Assembly (NCBI RefSeq): GCF_030369635.1
Contig: NZ_CP128474.1
Location: forward strand, 1,116,001 to 1,180,000
Source: Microbacterium arborescens
GTDB lineage: Bacteria > Actinomycetota > Actinomycetes > Actinomycetales > Microbacteriaceae
Length of the DNA: 64,000 bases
Direction: 5' to 3'
Shown here: piece after piece, positions 25,528 through 33,456 of the stretch
How positions within the stretch are numbered: position 1 is the stretch's first letter
Layout of the letters: every line of letters begins with the position of its first letter
The notes under the pieces: generated by a model
What the model was told of the DNA's origin: nothing
What the model saw: only the letters and a program-made list of their open reading frames with translations
Database searches by the model: none
Translations under genes and position numbers: made by a program

Positions 25528-26450
25528 GCGAGCGAGGCTGAAGCCTGGAGGCCTCCGGTTCCTCGCGCGACGACGTCGAACACGTTCCATCGCACCGATC
25601 CGCGGTCGATCCGTTGCGTCCGGGCGATGCCGACCTCCAGCAGCAACGGTCCGCGCAGCTGTCGTCGCTCTCCGGCATCGAATGATGCGCTTCGCATCCA
25701 GATCGAGTTGGCGGACGCCCGGTCCAGTCCGTCGCTGCAGTAGATCAGGGCCTGTGCCTGCTGCGCGGAGAGACGCAGCAGATCGAGCACAGTGACGACC
25801 CGTCGGGAGGGGGGGTGGTCTGCAGCGGCGATCTCGTGCTGGAACTCGACCGAGCGCCCCACCTCGATGCGTGTCAGCCGGGAGTTCCACGCGTTCTCCG
25901 TCGTGCAGTCGGCGGCGAGCTCGACGGAGAGGGCGCTTCCGTCAGGCGGGGTCGCGTGAGCCAGGGCGGGCGGATGATCCAGCTGAGCGACCGTGCGCAT
26001 ACCGCCCAGGGTGAGACGTGCTTCGAAACCTGCGGTGGATGCCTGTGCATCGAGAGTGCCCGAGACCGGAATGCTCTCGAGCTCGACGTCCGCCGTCGTT
26101 CCCGCACGGAGACTGATGTTGCGTAAGCGCGCCGAGACGGGCGACGAGCGATCATCGATGCCTGCGGGGTGGGAGCACAGCGCCGCGGTGAGAACGATCG
26201 CATCGATGGAACTGAAATGCGGCGCGGGCGATTTCCCCGTCTTCACGGTCCACGTGCCGGGATACTTCAGGGCGGCGTGGCCTTCGACAGCGATCTGCCG
26301 ATCGCTGGACCGCGTCGCAGAGCCGACGAATGCCCGGGCCACGCGTCGGAACCGGCTCGCGAGGTAGCGCTCGGAAGCGGGGCCGAGCAGGTCATCCAGA
26401 CTCGCGCCGATCGCCTCCGAGATGGCGGCTGATCGATTCGAGTAAGCCAT
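25515..26450 (-). CDS. AvrD-like protein, putative signal-molecule synthase
   Basis: A 311-residue protein. SLDDLLGPASERYLASRFRR near the N-terminus and PAPHFSSIDAIVL at about 78-90 parallel the AvrD family, whose founding member directs syringolide, a butenolide-type elicitor, in Pseudomonas. The rest is beta-rich, compatible with hotdog repeats, as in AfsA butyrolactone synthases. Position beside an ArpA-like receptor and an epimerase supports a role in making a diffusible lactone signal. Assignment is from remembered motifs, not alignment. Confidence 0.6.
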   Translation of the reverse strand: MAYSNRSAAISEAIGASLDDLLGPASERYLASRFRRVARAFVGSATRSSDRQIAVEGHAALKYPGTWTVKTGKSPAPHFSSIDAIVLTAALCSHPAGIDDRSSPVSARLRNISLRAGTTADVELESIPVSGTLDAQASTAGFEARLTLGGMRTVAQLDHPPALAHATPPDGSALSVELAADCTTENAWNSRLTRIEVGRSVEFQHEIAAADHPPSRRVVTVLDLLRLSAQQAQALIYCSDGLDRASANSIWMRSASFDAGERRQLRGPLLLEVGIARTQRIDRGSVRWNVFDVVARGTGGLQASASLAYSR

Positions 26451-26467
26451 GCGGTCAGCTTATTTAA

Positions 26468-26484
26468 GGCGCCAACCTGGCGCC
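26468..26484. promoter_or_regulatory. Inverted repeat upstream of the AvrD-like gene
   Basis: GGCGCCA, three bases, TGGCGCC forms a perfect 7-bp inverted repeat 18 bases from the AvrD-like start and about 90 bases from the lipoprotein start in the divergent 125-base gap. A good candidate operator for the neighbouring TetR-type receptor; the usual ARE consensus is not matched, so this is inference. Confidence 0.4.
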
Positions 26485-26575
26485 AGGGTGAGATGGATTT
26501 CTGTTCATGCCGTAACTAACATGGGTGAACGCCTTAGTAATCCAGGTGACGCCGACCGACGCAGGGAGCGATGCG

Positions 26576-27058
26576 ATGAGAGCACTCCGGAAGACGATCC
26601 TGGCCGTTGCCATCGTCGGTGGGCTGATAACGGGTGCGTCCGGATGCGGAGTGATCAACGACACCGTCGAGGGACTCACGGCCACGGGGCCGGCGACGCC
26701 TGACCCGCCTGCCGGGGGCAGTGGTTCTGACGGCGCCGGTGCCGACATCATCGTGACCGCCGTGGTGACGAGCGACGCGCCGCAGACCGGCGAGATCTCG
26801 GTCACCGTCGACGCGCCGCGTGACAGCCAGAGCTTCGCCGAAGACTCGGTCGAGCTTCCGTTCGAGCACGAGTTCACCGTGCCGACGGATGTCGCATTCC
26901 CGTTCCGCGGAAGTCGGATCGAGGTCGACGCAGGGCCGGGTGCCACGTGGATCGAATGTCGCATCCTCGTCGACGGCGAAGAGGTTGCGTCGCACCGTGC
27001 CGAGGGAGGCGCGTCGACCGCGGTGTGCGAACGCCGGCTCCAGCTCGGGCCGTCCTGA
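26576..27058 (+). CDS. Small lipoprotein
   Basis: A 160-residue protein from ATG 26576, with AGGGAG 9 bases upstream. The signal peptide ends in the lipobox ITGASGC, so the Cys at about residue 24 is lipidated. A Pro/Gly/Ser-rich linker leads into a beta-rich domain (DIIVTAVVTSDAPQTGEISV, then FEHEFTVPTDVAFPF), possibly Ig-like, resembling mycobacterial MmpS-type accessory proteins. The next gene starts in its stop (TGATG). Function unknown. Confidence 0.7.
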   Translation: MRALRKTILAVAIVGGLITGASGCGVINDTVEGLTATGPATPDPPAGGSGSDGAGADIIVTAVVTSDAPQTGEISVTVDAPRDSQSFAEDSVELPFEHEFTVPTDVAFPFRGSRIEVDAGPGATWIECRILVDGEEVASHRAEGGASTAVCERRLQLGPS

Positions 27059-27807
27059 TGGACTTCGGCACCCTCGGAACCCTCGTCGTCCTTGCGCTCG
27101 TCGACTCGACGAGCTTCGGCACCCTGCTGATTCCCGTCTGGCTTCTCACGGCTCCGGGGAGGCTGCGCTCCGGCCGCGTCGTCGGCTACCTGGCGACCGT
27201 GGCTGCCGCCTACCTCGTGGTGGGCGTTCTCCTCTACCTCGGCCTCTCCGCGATCGTCGCGCGTACCCGGGACCTCTGGGATTCGCCTGGCTTCCTGGTC
27301 GCCGTGCTCGTCCTCGGCATCGTGCTGATCGGGGTGAGCTGGCTGATGGACACGAAGAAGGCACGTGCCCGCGCGGCCGAGCGGGCGGCGGCCGGTGGCG
27401 GAAGAATCCTGAACTGGCGGAAGCGGATCATGGACGAGGAGCCCTCCCGCGGTGCCACGCTCGGGCTGGTGAGCCTGGCGATCGTGGCTGTAGCGCTCGA
27501 ACTCGCCACGATGGTTCCCTATCTCGCCGCGATCGGCATCGTCGCCGCCGCAGACGTCGGTCCGGCCCTTTCGATCGCGACGATCGCGGGATACTGCGTC
27601 GTCATGATCCTGCCGGCCCTCATCCTCATGGTCGGGCGCCTGGTGGCGCATGACGCACTCGAGGGGCCGCTCACGCGGCTCGACCGGTGGCTGACGCGCA
27701 ACGCTCAAGCCACCACAGCCTGGATCATCGGCATCGTGGGATTCCTGCTCGCGGTGAACGCCGTGGCGAATCTCGGCTGGGTCGACATCGGCACCGGAGC
27801 GTCATGA
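27058..27807 (+). CDS. GAP-family multi-pass membrane protein
   Basis: A 249-residue protein with six membrane segments and an Arg/Ala-rich cytoplasmic loop (KKARARAAERAAAGGG) in the middle. The opening LGTLVVLALVDSTSFGTLLIPVWLL is typical of the GAP (Sap, sulfolipid-addressing) family, which moves or positions lipids such as glycolipids and lipoproteins in actinobacteria. The MmpS-like lipoprotein upstream fits a cell-envelope role. The 3' end overlaps the lipolanthine operon by 6 bases. Confidence 0.72.
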   Translation: MDFGTLGTLVVLALVDSTSFGTLLIPVWLLTAPGRLRSGRVVGYLATVAAAYLVVGVLLYLGLSAIVARTRDLWDSPGFLVAVLVLGIVLIGVSWLMDTKKARARAAERAAAGGGRILNWRKRIMDEEPSRGATLGLVSLAIVAVALELATMVPYLAAIGIVAAADVGPALSIATIAGYCVVMILPALILMVGRLVAHDALEGPLTRLDRWLTRNAQATTAWIIGIVGFLLAVNAVANLGWVDIGTGAS

Positions 27808-29382
27808 CTCCCAGGGCGGCGCCACCGGATGGACGTCGAAGAACGTCGCCGCGGGTTCCGTGAGGTGCTTCTGTGCGCGGAGTTCCGCGGGCGTGCTCAC
27901 GTTGACGCCGAGCGACGACAGCACGGCGGGCAGACGTCGGTTCCATGCGAACGTCGTGAGATCGGGGTCGGTTCTCGACAGGGACGGCCAGCCCATCCCG
28001 GAATTGCTCGACACGACGAAGGCGACCGACCGGCGGTGCTCCACCGCGTCCGATACAGCGGCCAGATGCATGCGAAGGGTGGCGTCGCCGCAGATCACGA
28101 GCGTCTGCTGCGAGCGCTCCGCGCCGAGCGAGCCGCAGAGCGCGGCGCCCATGGCCGCCTGCTCCGCCGCCACGACGAGAGACGTCGACGGGGGGATCGT
28201 GAGGAAGCGCGGGTCGTAGCCCCACATGTCGGTGAGGCCGTTCTCGATGCAGACGACGTCGAAACTCCCGTCGACCACGATGGCCTCGATCTGAGCCCAC
28301 GTCGCGACCATCTCGGATGCGCCCTGCCGTCTGGTCTGAGGGGCGCTCGGGATCCGGGGCGGAACCGGAACGCCCGTGAAGGCGTCGCGGGCGAGAGCCA
28401 GGAACGCCGTGGCGTCGGACATGACGTCGAGCCGTCGGCCATCGTGGGCCGGGCACCTGACCTCGGATTCGTCGACCACGATGAGCGTGGCGCCCGGCTT
28501 CGGCGCCCACCTCTCGCGCACGGTCTCCTCGAGCGCTGACCCGAGTGACACGACGACATCCGCCGACGCGAGCGCATCGAGGCCTTCCGGCGTCGCGTAC
28601 AGCCCGGCGAGGCCGACGAAGCGCGCCCCCGACTCGTCGACCGCACCGCGGCCCGAAGCGGTCACCAGCGCTGACGCGTCGAGCCGAGTCACGAAGGCAT
28701 CGAGATCCCCGGCGCCGGCATGCGCTCGCTTCGCGCCCCCACCGACGATCACCGCGATCCGGGCGCGTCGTGCCGCGGCGTCGCGGAGCTCGTCGATCGC
28801 CTGAGCCGCGGTAACCGACTCGCGCGTCTGTCGAATCGGTGGGCCCGGCGTGCGCGACCATTCGCGAGTGGTGCCGTTGCCACGCTCCCATTCCGACCCC
28901 GTGCGGGAGCGCACCACCACGACCGTGGGCGACCGGTGGCGGAACGTGCTCCGCGCGGCCGCGCTGATCTCGGCTACGAGGTCGTCGGACTGCTGGATCG
29001 TCCGTGTCGGCATCCCCAGGGCGCGGCAGATCTCCTCGACCGGCAGGTCCTGGAACGTGCCCCACCCTCGCCGCTCGGGAGCAGCCGCCTCGACGACGAC
29101 CAGCATGGGGACGCGACCTGACGCCGCTTCGGACAGACCGAGGAGCGCGTTGACGAAGGAGGGCCCGGTCTCGAGGGCGAGCACCGTCAACGCGTCGGGC
29201 TGAAGAGTCGCGCGTCCGAACGCGGCCAACGCGGCGGTCCGCTCGTCGCTGAAGACCGACCGCTCCTCCGAGGCGCAAACATCGAGGAGGCCGGGTTCAT
29301 CGAGCGGCAGACCGAACACCTGCAGGTCGCTCAGGTCGCGCAGGGCGGCTGCCACCGGGCCCCACGCGAGTCCCGTCGTCAC
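27802..29382 (-). CDS. ThDP-dependent enzyme, acetolactate synthase-like (lipolanthine operon)
   Basis: A 526-residue three-domain ThDP enzyme. The catalytic Glu lies in DERTAALAAFGRA (about 46-58), the central domain is about 190-330, and the cofactor-binding motif at about 425-460 reads GDATLRM ... SSNSGMGW, instead of the usual GDG ... NN, so metal and ThDP binding is slightly atypical. Relatives decarboxylate or ligate 2-oxo acids, including 2-oxoarginine. As the last gene of an operon building an N-terminal fatty acid it may supply an aldehyde starter; a guanidino aldehyde from arginine would fit the PRMT-like gene two places upstream. That chemistry is hypothesis. Confidence 0.72.
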   Translation of the reverse strand: MTTGLAWGPVAAALRDLSDLQVFGLPLDEPGLLDVCASEERSVFSDERTAALAAFGRATLQPDALTVLALETGPSFVNALLGLSEAASGRVPMLVVVEAAAPERRGWGTFQDLPVEEICRALGMPTRTIQQSDDLVAEISAAARSTFRHRSPTVVVVRSRTGSEWERGNGTTREWSRTPGPPIRQTRESVTAAQAIDELRDAAARRARIAVIVGGGAKRAHAGAGDLDAFVTRLDASALVTASGRGAVDESGARFVGLAGLYATPEGLDALASADVVVSLGSALEETVRERWAPKPGATLIVVDESEVRCPAHDGRRLDVMSDATAFLALARDAFTGVPVPPRIPSAPQTRRQGASEMVATWAQIEAIVVDGSFDVVCIENGLTDMWGYDPRFLTIPPSTSLVVAAEQAAMGAALCGSLGAERSQQTLVICGDATLRMHLAAVSDAVEHRRSVAFVVSSNSGMGWPSLSRTDPDLTTFAWNRRLPAVLSSLGVNVSTPAELRAQKHLTEPAATFFDVHPVAPPWES

Positions 29383-29813
29383 GCCGCGTCTCCCGACAAC
29401 GCCGAGGAGGTGACGTCCCAGGTGCCCGCGGGGGTCCGCCGAACGCTGATGATGAGCGCATCGCGCTCGCCGTCATGGGCGTTGGCGGCGATGCGCACGA
29501 GCGTCGGGTCGGTGGCGCCCACCGCGAAGGCGCTGCCGTCGAATCCCGCTTTCGCGAGCAGCCCGAATGCGCGGCAGGCATCCGCATTCATGAGCTCGGT
29601 GGGCACGACCCGGTAACCCGGACTGTATCGACGCTGCGGGTACTCGACGGAGATCCAGTCGAGAAGCGGGCCGCAGTCGAACCAGACATCGAAGTCGTCG
29701 TGGAGGTCAGGGCTGTGCTGACGGCACGCGGCGAGGACGATTTCGCCCATCGTCATATGCCATGACGGATAGTCCAGCGCGACGTCGGCCGCGACGGTGT
29801 GCTCAGTGGTCAT
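29379..29813 (-). CDS. Unknown protein of the lipolanthine operon
   Basis: A 144-residue soluble protein overlapping its neighbours on both sides (ATGA at the ThDP gene). It opens with YPSWHMTMGEIVLAACRQH and has a central YSPGYRVVPTELMNADACRAF. No family is recognised. It might be a small partner subunit of the ThDP enzyme or a transport/ACP-like helper. Confidence 0.6.
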   Translation of the reverse strand: MTTEHTVAADVALDYPSWHMTMGEIVLAACRQHSPDLHDDFDVWFDCGPLLDWISVEYPQRRYSPGYRVVPTELMNADACRAFGLLAKAGFDGSAFAVGATDPTLVRIAANAHDGERDALIISVRRTPAGTWDVTSSALSGDAA

Positions 29814-30912
29814 GGCTGTCTCCGATCAGAAAAGAGTCGCTGCTCGCCAGCCTGACGTGCAGGGCGCTGCTCGTGGCATGCGGGTCGGGTCGCCAGGGCA
29901 GCTCGGCGGCTCCGCGAGCGACCTCTTCGCCGTCGCGCCGGAGACGCCAGTCGACGACGTAGTCGGGGCACACCGGATTCGTCTCGAGGGTCCGGTGCAT
30001 CCGCACCTCGAGCACGTCCCCCGGGCGTACGGGTAGCTCGGTGCTGCCGAGGGGGACGACGACGGGCAGCCAGCTCGACCGGGAACTCAGACTGTCGACC
30101 GATTGCGTGCCGATCTTCACGGCCACCGACAACAGCAACGAATCCAGTGTCCCCGTCCGTGACACGGCCACCTCGGCCGGAATGGACGCGACGTCCGAGG
30201 CGGCGCCGGTGAAACGGGCCGTCTCGACGGCAGCGGGGCGAGACAGCAGGCCGAGCTGGACCTGCCGTCCCACCACGCACAGCCGGATGTCGCCGCTGCC
30301 GACGGTCTCCTCGAGTGCGCGGCGGTAACGATCGGCCTCTCGCGTGAACACGGGTTCGGCGCCCCTCAGCATCCGTCGCCAGCTGAAGGCGCTGACGCTC
30401 GTGATCCAGCCTTGCGGGAGCACCACCATTCCGGGGTCGCCGATACGTGCGACCTCTCGGCCCACGATCTGCTCGGCACCTTCGGAGCTGCCGATGGCGC
30501 CGACGATCTCGCTCACGAGGATCGTGGGTCGGATGCCCGATGCGACATAGTCGTCGTAAGAGAGGACGTCGATCGACGCATATCGGGGGTCGTTCGCCAG
30601 TTCGGAGATCACAGCCTCGCGGACGTGGTCCAGCTGCTCGACGGCGACCACGCGGCGCGCCCCGAGCCGTGCCGCGAGGCGCGCCCACGGGGCGTGCACG
30701 CCGCAGCCCAGCTCGACGACGACCGAGTCCGCGGTGACGGCGTCTGTCAGAGCCTGCTCGAAAGCGCGCACGCGAGGCTCGTCGTCCATCATGAACTGAT
30801 AGGCGGCATCGTCGTAGATGGGGTACTCGCCGATCGACGGCAGGAAGTATGCGCCCGGTCCCGAATGTGCGCCGGGGAAAGCGGTTCGGGGAGCGTCGAG
30901 ATCAAGAGTCAT
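29803..30912 (-). CDS. PRMT-like SAM-dependent methyltransferase
   Basis: A 369-residue protein. SAM motif I is VVVELGCGVHAPWARLAARLG (about 74-94); SEIVGAIGSSEG at about 146 corresponds to the double-E loop of protein arginine methyltransferases, which position a guanidino group; a beta-barrel-like C-terminal half follows. In the lipolanthine microvionin the fatty acid carries a methylated guanidine, so a PRMT-like enzyme here suggests N-methylation of a guanidino or amino head group. Overlaps both neighbours. Confidence 0.75.
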   Translation of the reverse strand: MTLDLDAPRTAFPGAHSGPGAYFLPSIGEYPIYDDAAYQFMMDDEPRVRAFEQALTDAVTADSVVVELGCGVHAPWARLAARLGARRVVAVEQLDHVREAVISELANDPRYASIDVLSYDDYVASGIRPTILVSEIVGAIGSSEGAEQIVGREVARIGDPGMVVLPQGWITSVSAFSWRRMLRGAEPVFTREADRYRRALEETVGSGDIRLCVVGRQVQLGLLSRPAAVETARFTGAASDVASIPAEVAVSRTGTLDSLLLSVAVKIGTQSVDSLSSRSSWLPVVVPLGSTELPVRPGDVLEVRMHRTLETNPVCPDYVVDWRLRRDGEEVARGAAELPWRPDPHATSSALHVRLASSDSFLIGDSHDH

Positions 30913-31609
30913 GCTGCACCCGGATGACGCGCGGCAGACGTTCGCCGCGTTCTGACCTCAGCGTCGCGTCGACCAGTCGATCGGTGACCGTGGCGAGATC
31001 GACCCACCGGCCTGCCGCGACCAGACGCTCGACGGCTCCCGGATCGCGTCGGCGATAGATGGTGTGCGCGGTCGACGGAACGACGAGGTCCGCCACGACC
31101 GCTGTGAACGAACGGAATCCGCTCGATCCGTCGCTGACGTCCGCCAGCAACGACTCTCCCTCTCGTTTGGTTCGCGCTGTGAGGTCGTACATGTCGGGCT
31201 CCTCGTCGTCGGATCGATCCGGCAGGTGGTGGTGGGCGTCGGTCGATGTCACGTAGATCACTGCGAACGGGACGCGGTTCCCGTCCGCGATGGTGCGCAC
31301 CAGATTCGCGGGCGCCGTGGCGTTGACGGTCCGAGCTGCGGTCGCATCGGGCTCGCTTTCGAGCCCCGCCGCAGCGCACAGGAGCACGGTCGAGATCTCG
31401 CCGCCCAGGGGCGCCAGGACCTCGGAGGTCTCGTGCCCGCCCAGGAGGTCCAGATGCCGCGCTCGCCAGCTCCGGCATCTCGCGGCCAGGCGCGTGGCGC
31501 GAGCTCCGCTCGATCGATAGGTGAACACGCCCCCGACTCCGCGGCGGTCGAGAGCGTTCACGAGGGACGCGCCGATGCCTCGGCCGCCGCCGACGACGAG
31601 GACCGTCAT
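30902..31609 (-). CDS. Short-chain dehydrogenase/reductase-like protein
   Basis: A 235-residue Rossmann protein with GGGRGIGASLVNAL at residues 7-20. The active-site region reads YVTSTDAHHH ... MYDLTARTKREGESLL; the Lys-Glu-Gly-Glu pattern aligns with the catalytic helix, but the Tyr expected four residues before Lys is Thr, so the classic YxxxK is absent. It may be a ketoreductase with a shifted Tyr or a non-catalytic paralogue. Overlaps the methyltransferase gene by 11 bases and the GNAT-like gene by 4. Confidence 0.72.
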   Translation of the reverse strand: MTVLVVGGGRGIGASLVNALDRRGVGGVFTYRSSGARATRLAARCRSWRARHLDLLGGHETSEVLAPLGGEISTVLLCAAAGLESEPDATAARTVNATAPANLVRTIADGNRVPFAVIYVTSTDAHHHLPDRSDDEEPDMYDLTARTKREGESLLADVSDGSSGFRSFTAVVADLVVPSTAHTIYRRRDPGAVERLVAAGRWVDLATVTDRLVDATLRSERGERLPRVIRVQHDS

Positions 31610-32118
31610 GCTGGTTCACTCGCCCCCACGCGGGAGGGGAGACGCGGGGGATACCGATCCCGAATGCGCGACAGGAGGATGTTGGCCGGCTCGAAATCCT
31701 CTTTCGTGACCATTCCCCATCGCGCGGTGCGCGACAGCGATCCCTCGCTGAGATACGACGGCGAGACCGCCGTCTGGCGAGCGACGCCCAGGCGGAACAG
31801 GCCATCGAGCGGTCTGTTGTCGACAGAAGTGATCACGGCGAGCGCGTACGCCTCACGGAAGTCGAACAGCCATGCACCCAAAGTGATGGCGGCGTCCAGC
31901 CCGGCGCCACTGGAAAGGGCCCGGTCTTCCAGCTCGATGCCGATCTGGAAGACGCGGGGTAACGTCTGCCGCGAATCGATGCGCCCGACCTGGTCGCCGT
32001 CGGACAGCCGATGGATGTCGAAACGGCTGTAATCCTGCGACGATCGCGTCTCGGCAGACCGCCGCAGGTAGGTCCATTTGCCGTGCAAATGGCTTCGCCA
32101 GCTGGTGTCGGGCTCCAC
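31606..32118 (-). CDS. GNAT-like acyltransferase candidate
   Basis: Start GTG 32118 is chosen because GGAGAGGA lies just upstream; an earlier ATG would add unconserved residues. The 170-residue product shows a GNAT-like order: SRFDIHRLSDGDQVGRID, then FQIGIELEDRALSSGAGLDAA as the strand-4/acyl-donor loop, then LAVITSVDNRPLDGLFRLGVARQ. In goadvionin a GNAT enzyme joins the acyl chain to the modified peptide N-terminus. This protein, next to the ACP, is one of two candidates for that step. Confidence 0.55.
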   Translation of the reverse strand: MEPDTSWRSHLHGKWTYLRRSAETRSSQDYSRFDIHRLSDGDQVGRIDSRQTLPRVFQIGIELEDRALSSGAGLDAAITLGAWLFDFREAYALAVITSVDNRPLDGLFRLGVARQTAVSPSYLSEGSLSRTARWGMVTKEDFEPANILLSRIRDRYPPRLPSRVGASEPA

Positions 32119-32138
32119 GTCGGTCCTCTCCGCTGCGG

Positions 32139-32396
32139 CTAGGCGCGGACGGTCTCGGCGGAGTCGAGGAACCGGCGCAGGTCTCCCACGGTTTTGATCT
32201 CGGCTGCCACTTCGTCGGCCACAGCCACCCCGAACACCTCCTCGACTCGTATGCACAGCTCGAGCATCGCGAGCGAGTCGATGTCGAGGTCGTCGGCGAG
32301 GACGGTGTCGTCGGAGAGGACGACATCCGCGTAGCTCTCCTCGTTGATCCGGCCGGCCTCGACGCGGACGAAATCGTACAGTTCCGAGTCAGTCAT
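32139..32396 (-). CDS. Acyl carrier protein
   Basis: An 85-residue ACP with the phosphopantetheine Ser in DDLDIDSLAMLEL (about 36-48) and the usual four-helix pattern. Its ATG overlaps the ketosynthase stop by 8 bases. It carries the chain built by the ketosynthase and loaded by the AMP-ligase of the same operon. Confidence 0.9.
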   Translation of the reverse strand: MTDSELYDFVRVEAGRINEESYADVVLSDDTVLADDLDIDSLAMLELCIRVEEVFGVAVADEVAAEIKTVGDLRRFLDSAETVRA

Positions 32397-33456
32397 GGTT
32401 CTCTCCTTCTCTTTCGATGATCAAAGCGACGTTGCTGCCTGAGAATCCGAACCCGTTGACCAGTGCCGCCTGGTGCCGGCCGGACAGATCGAGGCGGGCG
32501 TCGCCCTCCGCCTCCCGAAGAAGCCGGATGCTGCCGGGGGCTTCGAGCGGCTCTCGAAGTCCGAAGCTGCCGCCGACAGGCACGCCGGACAGAACCCGCA
32601 CGGCGGTGACGATCGACGCGACTCCCGCGGCGAACACCGCATGTCCCACGGCGCCTTTGTTGGCGAGCACCTCGACCAAGACGTCGTGGGTGTCGGCGTA
32701 CCGTGCGATCGCCTGCAGCTCGGCCTGGTCGCCTTGCTTCGTGCCCGTCGCGTGCGCGATCACGAGCCTGGGCGCTCTACCCGCCTTGCGGGCGGATTCG
32801 CTCATCACGAGGTATTCCTCGTCGGGGTCGGAGACGGTCTTGCCGCCGATGCTCCGCGCGTGCCACCCCGTGATGACCGGGTCATCGCCGATCGGCGCCG
32901 GGGCGGCTTGGACGACCAGTGCACCGGCGAAACCGTAGACGCGTGTGCCGGATGCCGCTTGATCGAAGGGGCGCACCTCGGGGGCCCATGCCCGTGCGTC
33001 TCGGAATGTGTCCTCCTCGAGGGAGCCGTCGATGGATGAGGAACACACCACGACCGTGTCGGCTGCCCCCGCCCGGCAGAGATCCGCGGCCACGCCGGCA
33101 GCGACCCCCGTCGACGCGCATGCGTGCGAGAGCACGAGTGACGTGACCTCGGACTCGGGGAGCAGCGTCTGCACGTGCCGCACCGGGCTCTCCGGGTAGT
33201 AGCGCCCGGTGGCCGGGTCCTCCCCGATGCATTGCGCGCCGAGGATGACGACGACTCTGCGCCCGATGACGTAGCCCTTCGCCTGCGCAGCCGCGAGAGC
33301 TCGGCTGATGCAGGCGTCGCGGAGCTCGTGTGCGGCGGCATCCCGGGCCCACTCGACGTCGTCGCCCAGGTCGGCGAGTCCGACGCTGAATCGCTCGCTG
33401 CGGGGTGAGCTGACGCTGGTCGCCGTGATGACAGCCCGTAGCGGTGTGGACATCAT
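32389..33456 (-). CDS. Beta-ketoacyl synthase-like enzyme
   Basis: A 355-residue ketosynthase. The active-site Cys is in VLSHACASTG (about 111), with the two His in AHATGTKQGD (about 240) and NKGAVGHAVFAAG (about 275), completing the Cys-His-His triad. FGFSGSN closes the protein. It is shorter than FabF, lacking part of the N-terminal domain. Together with one ACP it can extend an acyl starter. ATG lies in an ATGA overlap with the ligase stop. Confidence 0.85.
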   Translation of the reverse strand: MMSTPLRAVITATSVSSPRSERFSVGLADLGDDVEWARDAAAHELRDACISRALAAAQAKGYVIGRRVVVILGAQCIGEDPATGRYYPESPVRHVQTLLPESEVTSLVLSHACASTGVAAGVAADLCRAGAADTVVVCSSSIDGSLEEDTFRDARAWAPEVRPFDQAASGTRVYGFAGALVVQAAPAPIGDDPVITGWHARSIGGKTVSDPDEEYLVMSESARKAGRAPRLVIAHATGTKQGDQAELQAIARYADTHDVLVEVLANKGAVGHAVFAAGVASIVTAVRVLSGVPVGGSFGLREPLEAPGSIRLLREAEGDARLDLSGRHQAALVNGFGFSGSNVALIIEREGENHD

